DNA of 64,000 nt, taken from NCBI GenBank assembly GCA_963704535.1, contig OY969916.1:7564001-7628000 (forward strand), given 5' to 3'. Under the pieces are notes generated by a model, which worked only from the letters and a program-made list of their open reading frames with translations, did no database searches and had not been told where the DNA came from. Origin of the DNA: G963704535 sp963704535. GTDB taxonomy: Bacteria; Chloroflexota; Chloroflexia; Chloroflexales; Roseiflexaceae. The position numbers and the translations under genes were made by a program. Each line of letters starts with the position of its first letter. Within the stretch, counting starts at the first letter, position 1. Positions 59,649 to 64,000 of this stretch are shown here, in pieces.

Positions 59649-59968
59649 GGAAAAAACAAAAAAGTCATTCCCATTAAAAAAAGAAGAATGGTTCTCAGTA
59701 AATAAAAAAGTACATCAAGCTTTACATCGAAACGTTCACCCGGATTATTTAGTAGTCTTTCTGCTTCTTGATAAATAAACTGATTCTTCTGTTCAATGGC
59801 CTGTCTCCTGCGTGTAGAAAATAATGAGATTATCTTATCAGTACCACGAGTAGCATAATTAGCAATCACGTTCATAACCAAAGCAACCAAACCTGAACCT
59901 AACCAAAAGATTGGATCCATAAGTAAGTTGAGAATCTTTTCACCAACTGTTAACTGTTCTGGCTGCAT
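59642..59968 (-). CDS. small membrane protein, first part of a possible split gene
   Basis: 108 residues: a hydrophobic helix (about 17-36, PIFWLGSGLVALVMNVIANY), an amphipathic charged middle (RRRQAIEQKNQFIYQEAERL) and a C-terminal helix (VLFYLLRTILLFLMGMTFLF) that ends in the T-run TTTTTTC. ATG 59968 follows GAGG. AT-rich against its surroundings, so probably acquired. Family not recognised. Confidence 0.55.
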   Translation of the reverse strand: MQPEQLTVGEKILNLLMDPIFWLGSGLVALVMNVIANYATRGTDKIISLFSTRRRQAIEQKNQFIYQEAERLLNNPGERFDVKLDVLFYLLRTILLFLMGMTFLFFPC

Positions 59969-60091
59969 GAGTTAACCTCTCAGTAACTATCGCGATGGTG
60001 GGAACTATATGTCGTTAGCATAAGCATACAACAGTGTTAGCTTACTGTCTAGCCTTGGTTTTAGAGCCTTAACTGGTACATCCGCTAAATT

Positions 60092-60150
60092 GGTAGACAA
60101 GAGGGAGGCTTGGAGGAGCCGTCCCCTCCAAACCCCTGCCTCCTACATCA
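60092..60150. repeat. variant G/C hairpin repeat
   Basis: GGAGGCTTGGAGGAGCCGTC facing CCTCCAAACCCCTGCCTCC has the layout of the MITE core with different terminal sequence. Confidence 0.35.
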
Positions 60151-60226
60151 AGGAACTTAGCCGATGCACCACTCACTGGTTGCATACTGTACATTTCACA
60201 CAACTCGCAACATAGAAGGTGAACCA

Positions 60227-61384
60227 ATGCAACTCTCACCCGAACTGGAAGCCCGCCGCGCCCAGGTCCGGCGGTTCGTGTACGACGAGCTGATCCCGCT
60301 GGAGATCGAGACCGACCTGGCCGGCGGCTGGCTGGCGCCCGAGCACTGGACTCGGCTTACCGCCCGCGCGCGGGAACTGGGGCTGCTGGGCATGTGCATC
60401 CCCGAAACGCTGGGCGGGCAGGGGCTCAGCCATGTCGAGCAGGCGCTGATCTGGGAGGAGCTGGGCAAGGCCACCAACGGCTTGTGGGACGTGGTCTACT
60501 CCCCGGCCATCTGCATGGTCGCCGCCAGCGCCGACCAGGTCGAGCGCTACGTGCGCCCCGGCTGCGCGGGCCGGCGGCGGGCCGCCTACGCGATCAGCGA
60601 GGCCGGCGCCGGCTCCGACCCGTCGCGCATCGAGACTCGCGCCGTGCGTCGCGGCGACACCTGGCTGATCAGCGGCGAAAAGTGGCACGTCACCAGCGGC
60701 GACATCGCCGACTACCTGGTCGTGCAGGCCGACACGGGCGCCGGGCTCACGCTGTTCCTGGTCGAGCGCGACACGCCCGGCATCGAGGTCACCGGCAGCC
60801 CGGCCTACATGCACAACTTCATCGTCGGGCACCTCCAGATGCGCTTCACCGATGTCGAAGTGCCGGATGCCAATGTGCTGGGCGCGCCGGGCCAGGGCCT
60901 AGAACTCAGCAAAGAATGGTTCCGCCACGAGCGCCTGATGATCGCGGCCCGCTGCGTCGGCGCGGCGGCGCGGCTGATCGAGGAGGCCACGGTGTTCGCC
61001 CGGCAGCGGGTGCAGTTCGGCCACCCGATCAGCGAGTACCAGGCGATCCAATTCATGCTGGCCGACTCGCTCACCGAGATATGGGCCGCGCGGCTGATGA
61101 CCTACGCCGCCGCCGAGGCCGAGGACGCCGCTGCCAGCGACGATGACCGCAAAGCCTCGCACGCCCGCGTCTCCATGGCCAAGCTGTACGCCTCGGAGAT
61201 GGCCGGGCGCGTCGCCGACCGGGCGGTACAGATCTTCGGCGGGCGCGGCTACATGCGCGAGTGCGTCGCCGAGCGCTTCTACCGCGACCTGCGCGTCGAC
61301 CGCATCTGGGAAGGCACCTCCGAGATCCAGCGCCTGATCATCGCGCAGGGCCTCTACAAACGCGGCTGGGAAGCGCTGACGTGA
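60227..61384 (+). CDS. acyl-CoA dehydrogenase
   Basis: The 385-residue flavoenzyme introduces a double bond into an acyl-CoA. Family blocks are IPETLGGQGLSHVEQALIWE, YAISEAGAGSDPSRIETRAV, the FAD-contact WLISGEKWHVTSG, ARQRVQFGHPISEYQAIQFM and the C-terminal VQIFGGRGYMRECVAERFYR with DLRVDRIWEGTSEIQRLIIA, where the catalytic Glu of many members lies in EGTSEI. ATG 60227 is preferred (AAGG upstream); the longer frame from 60164 covers repeat DNA. Companion of the acyl-CoA synthetase beyond the IS. Confidence 0.9.
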   Translation: MQLSPELEARRAQVRRFVYDELIPLEIETDLAGGWLAPEHWTRLTARARELGLLGMCIPETLGGQGLSHVEQALIWEELGKATNGLWDVVYSPAICMVAASADQVERYVRPGCAGRRRAAYAISEAGAGSDPSRIETRAVRRGDTWLISGEKWHVTSGDIADYLVVQADTGAGLTLFLVERDTPGIEVTGSPAYMHNFIVGHLQMRFTDVEVPDANVLGAPGQGLELSKEWFRHERLMIAARCVGAAARLIEEATVFARQRVQFGHPISEYQAIQFMLADSLTEIWAARLMTYAAAEAEDAAASDDDRKASHARVSMAKLYASEMAGRVADRAVQIFGGRGYMRECVAERFYRDLRVDRIWEGTSEIQRLIIAQGLYKRGWEALT

Positions 61385-61387
61385 AGC

Positions 61388-61556
61388 GTGAATTGTCCGT
61401 TGTCCGTTGTCAGTTGTCAGTTGCTGGTGAAACGTGATGCGTGGTGTCCGGGCGGCCACAGGGCGGCCACAGAGGGCCTGCCCTACAGGTGCTCGTCATC
61501 TTGTCATCTCGTCATCTTGTCATCTTGTCATCTTGTCATCTTGTCACGATCGCTGG
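61388..61556. repeat. GTCCGTT, GGCGGCCAC element and CTTGTCAT repeat arrays
   Basis: TTGTCCGTTGTCCGTTGTC, a GGGCGGCCACAGAGGGCCTG copy with CCCTACAGGTG, then six or more units of CTTGTCAT. They fill the gap between convergent genes. Confidence 0.85.
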
Positions 61557-61571
61557 TCAATCGTAAATCCA

Positions 61572-62174
61572 TCAGGTCTCATCCCGCAGTTCTCGCAGCC
61601 GCTCCGCCGCGAAGCGCACCTCGTCGAAGCGGGCGGTGCAGCCCTCGCCGGTGGGCGACTGGGCCGAGAACCCGACCGCGATGTCGCCGGTCGCCTCCAG
61701 CGCGAAATGGCGGATGAGGTGCCAGCGCTGCCCGTCGGTCGAGGCATGGAACGCGTAGGATGGTCCCATCCGCGCGATGCGCAGCCAAACCTGGTTGCCG
61801 TCGACTACGAACCCGTTGGCGTCGTCCGAGATCCCGCGCGTGACCACCGAGACCACCATCGGCTGGCGCTGCGGCGAGAACTCGAAGCACAGCTTGGCCC
61901 ACAGGCGCTCATCGCCATACAGCAGCAGCACCCCGGCGTCGAAGGTCGCCGCGAATGGCACCGTGACCCGCGCGCTCAACAGGAAGTCGCCGGATGCGGC
62001 GCCCAGCAGCCGCGGCGCGTTGAGCGCCGGGGCCGCGCCCTGCGGGTCGATGAACAGGTCGGTGCGGGCGCCGGCGCTGATCGCCAGCTCGGCGCGTTCG
62101 ATGCGACAGCCCTCCGGCGCCACCTCCCACCGCAGCGGCATCGGCATCTGCGCCAGCGTGACAGTCTCGGTCAT
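61572..62174 (-). CDS. DUF1349 concanavalin-like domain protein
   Basis: The 200-residue protein matches DUF1349 (Regulation of enolase 1-like, concanavalin A-like fold): LRWEVAPEGCRIERAELAIS, FAATFDAGVLLLYGDERLWA, KLCFEFSPQRQPMVVSVVTR and SYAFHASTDGQRWHLIRHF. Members bind or process carbohydrates, but biochemical data are scarce. No signal peptide is evident. ATG 62174 has AAGG upstream. It is convergent with the acyl-CoA dehydrogenase and may be unrelated to the catabolic set. Confidence 0.8.
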   Translation of the reverse strand: MTETVTLAQMPMPLRWEVAPEGCRIERAELAISAGARTDLFIDPQGAAPALNAPRLLGAASGDFLLSARVTVPFAATFDAGVLLLYGDERLWAKLCFEFSPQRQPMVVSVVTRGISDDANGFVVDGNQVWLRIARMGPSYAFHASTDGQRWHLIRHFALEATGDIAVGFSAQSPTGEGCTARFDEVRFAAERLRELRDET

Positions 62175-62341
62175 TCAAGGCCTTCCTTTCGTGTAGGCTT
62201 CGGAAGCGGGCGAGGGGCGTATTGTAGCAGAGGGTTGGAGATCGTAAATCGGTGATGAATTAAAAATGAATTTGATTCGGTCAGTTCATAGTTCGGCGGC
62301 TACAATTCCACACTTAGCCAGTTACAGCTCAGGTTGAGCCG

Positions 62342-62370
62342 TTGAAAGCCATTAAGAGCCGTGTTACACT
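62342..62370 (+). promoter_or_regulatory. candidate promoter of DUF5677 gene
   Basis: TTGAAA, a 17-bp spacer and TACACT, 68 bp before the start codon. Confidence 0.45.
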
Positions 62371-62437
62371 GGTGCCTTGAGTTTTCAACTATTCCCTGCT
62401 GATCAGCGGAGATGCAACTCAACAGGAGCAGCGCCCA

Positions 62438-64000
62438 ATGGATACCCTAGAGAAGATTTTTCGCACTTCGTTCGAAGAGGCTCTGAGCTTCAAGAAGATA
62501 GGGGCGAAGCTGATCGCCCGGCGGTTGGCTAAGCAAGGTATTACTCTGAGTCAAGAACAGTTAAAGAAGATTGAGTTGCGCCTTGAAAGTATTGAGAATG
62601 ACTTGCTGATCATCCAACTCGATGATCTCGATTTAGAGAATGGTAGTCAGGAAGATTTGGTGATTCAACTCGACAATCTTGGTGACCTGGATGAGATTGT
62701 TAACGAGATAACAGAGAAGATTACCGATGCGGTTCCTGACATCATCGCAGAAACCTCTAGCATTTTGCTTGCTCAGTTAAAGCGCAACGCGCCGTCAATG
62801 CTAGCAGAACACAAAGAAGATCGCGAGGAGTTTGAGGCGCGGTTGTTTCAGAAGTGGGGAACAGCACTCAACCTTTTAGAGATGCTCCAAGTCATTGCCC
62901 TTGAGGCTGGCGAAGAATTTAATCATGAATTTCGCCCCAAGGCTGTTGAGGAGAACAATCTCGTATTTGAAACGCTGACAAGCTTGCATGCGCGCGCTTG
63001 CCAAGTTGCATCAGAGGTTTTAACTCTCCTGCGGTCAGGCTTCGCAGATGGTGCTCACGCCCGATGGCGGACGTTGCATGAGATTGCTGTCGTAGCCTCA
63101 TTCATCCAACAATCGGGTAACGATGTAGCAGAGCAATATCTGCTCCATAACCACATCGAGTCTTACAAAGCTGCTCAACAATACCAGAATTACTTCATAA
63201 GACTGGGGGAAGACCCTATTCCTGAACAAGAGTTAGCGGATCTTAGATCTACGTACCATCAGCTTATCAACCGCTTTGGCCCTGCATACAGAAATAGTTA
63301 TGGATGGGCTGCCGCAACTTTAGGAAGACAAGACCCGAACTTCAGCGACATCGAGCAAGTTGTCAGTTTGGATCATTTCCGTCCATACTACAAGCTCGCC
63401 AGTCATAACGTCCATGCTAACCCGAAGGGCATGCTCTTCAGGCTCGGGCTATATCCTGACAGCGCGAATCTTCTTCTTGCAGGGCCAAGCGACGCTGGCT
63501 TAGCCGATCCTGGGCACGGAGCTGCAATATCTCTATCCCAGGTCACAACAACACTGCTCACTACAGAAGCAAACATCGATAGGCTCGTAATTTGCCAGGT
63601 TATGATGAAACTCGTAGACGAGATCGGAGATAATTTCCTCGCAGCGCATAGTACTACAACGAGACTTCGTGGTATCATCCTCTCTCACTCAATTTGCCAT
63701 TGGGAGGAGGGGATGAAACATCTGGAAACGATTGCCACGGCGCCAGTTCTCGACCTGACGCCACAAGACATTGATGGTCTGCTGGATGAACTGAACAGCT
63801 ATCATGCGATCTTCTCTCCATTGTTTAAGCGGCCTGAGCAGCGTGAATGGTCGCAAACCTATCTGCATGGCCTGCTGCTGGAGCTGCCGCGCAAGTCGAT
63901 TGAGCCAATGATGTTGGCTTTGCGTGGGGTCGATCGGAATGCCATCAGGGCTATGCAGCAGTTTGTCAGTGAAGGTGCCTGGGATGATACTGCCATCCTG
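62438..64000 (+). CDS. DUF5677-domain protein running in frame into a transposase (partial)
   Basis: From ATG 62438 (AGGAG nearby) the frame stays open to the window edge. Residues about 1-110 are charged and helical (LARRLAKQGITLSQEQLKKI, then acidic QLDDLDLENGS repeats). Residues about 125-410 match DUF5677: ETLTSLHARACQVASEVLTL, GAHARWRTLHEIAVVASFIQ and SLDHFRPYYKLASHNVHANP. Members are of unknown role and often found near defence or mobile genes. From residue about 426 the frame is an IS701-type transposase start, so the true DUF5677 C-terminus has been displaced by the insertion. Confidence 0.7.
   Translation, partial: MDTLEKIFRTSFEEALSFKKIGAKLIARRLAKQGITLSQEQLKKIELRLESIENDLLIIQLDDLDLENGSQEDLVIQLDNLGDLDEIVNEITEKITDAVPDIIAETSSILLAQLKRNAPSMLAEHKEDREEFEARLFQKWGTALNLLEMLQVIALEAGEEFNHEFRPKAVEENNLVFETLTSLHARACQVASEVLTLLRSGFADGAHARWRTLHEIAVVASFIQQSGNDVAEQYLLHNHIESYKAAQQYQNYFIRLGEDPIPEQELADLRSTYHQLINRFGPAYRNSYGWAAATLGRQDPNFSDIEQVVSLDHFRPYYKLASHNVHANPKGMLFRLGLYPDSANLLLAGPSDAGLADPGHGAAISLSQVTTTLLTTEANIDRLVICQVMMKLVDEIGDNFLAAHSTTTRLRGIILSHSICHWEEGMKHLETIATAPVLDLTPQDIDGLLDELNSYHAIFSPLFKRPEQREWSQTYLHGLLLELPRKSIEPMMLALRGVDRNAIRAMQQFVSEGAWDDTAIL
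63713..64000 (+). CDS. IS701-family transposase, N-terminal part (partial)
   Basis: ATG 63713 has GGAGG five bases upstream and opens 96 codons that continue beyond the window: LDLTPQDIDGLLDELNSYHA, IFSPLFKRPEQREWSQTYL, GLLLELPRKSIEPMMLAL and MQQFVSEGAWDD, the N-terminal region of IS701-type (DDE) transposases. It is in the same frame as the DUF5677 gene with no stop between. The left end of the IS must lie a little upstream, within the DUF5677 coding part. Confidence 0.8.
   Translation, partial: MKHLETIATAPVLDLTPQDIDGLLDELNSYHAIFSPLFKRPEQREWSQTYLHGLLLELPRKSIEPMMLALRGVDRNAIRAMQQFVSEGAWDDTAIL

Noticed and set aside
60060..60110. A tRNA-like stretch (GGTACATCCGCTAAATTGGTAGAC)
   Set aside because: No acceptor stem or T-arm could be folded; it belongs to the variant hairpin repeat.

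Overview
The window is a GC-rich chromosomal segment, most likely from a filamentous or gliding member of the Chloroflexota (class Chloroflexia). This is inferred from the protein set (extended L31, BtpA-family protein, HisRS-like protein beside long-form HisG, a large GHMP-kinase/uridylyltransferase fusion) and from the very heavy load of short repeats. No rRNA or tRNA gene was recognised. Three stretches are clearly AT-richer and look acquired: the ABC/EAD/nucleosidase operon (16.2-18.6 kb), a fucosyltransferase (22.0-22.8 kb) and two small membrane ORFs (59.3-60.0 kb).

Layout. 0-16 kb is housekeeping: homoserine dehydrogenase, GNAT acetyltransferase, BtpA-family protein, ribosomal proteins L31, L27 and L21, a cNMP-binding protein, a HisRS-like protein, ketopantoate reductase, a creatininase-family amidohydrolase, HisG, HisD, YggT and a membrane-bound spermidine-synthase-like protein. 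16-20 kb holds a probable biological-conflict operon: an ABC ATPase and a nucleosidase that both begin with the same effector-associated-domain-like module, with two membrane ORFs between them, followed directly by an AEC-family transporter. 20.6-26.5 kb is a scrambled region with gene remnants, an XRE regulator, a structured 5' leader ahead of a small gene, a fucosyltransferase, a sugar nucleotidyltransferase, a GxxExxY protein and an IS66-type transposase. 26.5-29.9 kb encodes a sugar kinase/uridylyltransferase fusion broken by many single-base indels.

29.9-41.3 kb is a natural-product locus on the minus strand: a 2815-residue NRPS (truncated C - A - MT - T - C - A - T - TE), a cobalamin-type radical SAM protein and an MFS exporter. 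41.5-43.6 kb has a thioredoxin-like protein and a winged-helix protein. 43.6-62.2 kb reads as a catabolic island: a VOC-fold dioxygenase-like protein, a Rieske oxygenase, a complete PotABCD-type importer and a PYROXD2-like oxidoreductase on the minus strand; an XRE-cupin regulator, a DAO-type oxidoreductase, a class III aminotransferase, an NDP-forming acyl-CoA synthetase and an acyl-CoA dehydrogenase on the plus strand. Import and stepwise oxidation of an amine or betaine-like compound is the simplest reading. The right edge holds a DUF5677 gene that runs in frame into the start of an IS701-type transposase and off the window.

Two features dominate the DNA. One is an approximately 100-bp MITE-like element (ends AGAGACTGTCTGAA) present a dozen or more times between genes. 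The other is at least ten families of 7- or 8-bp tandem repeats, often arranged as hairpins. They fill most intergenic gaps, supply the last codons of several proteins, and interrupt the NRPS reading frame at eight or so places without breaking it. Single-base indels are concentrated at 24.7-31.5 kb and look more like consensus-sequence errors than decay, so the genes marked as frameshifted may be intact in the organism.
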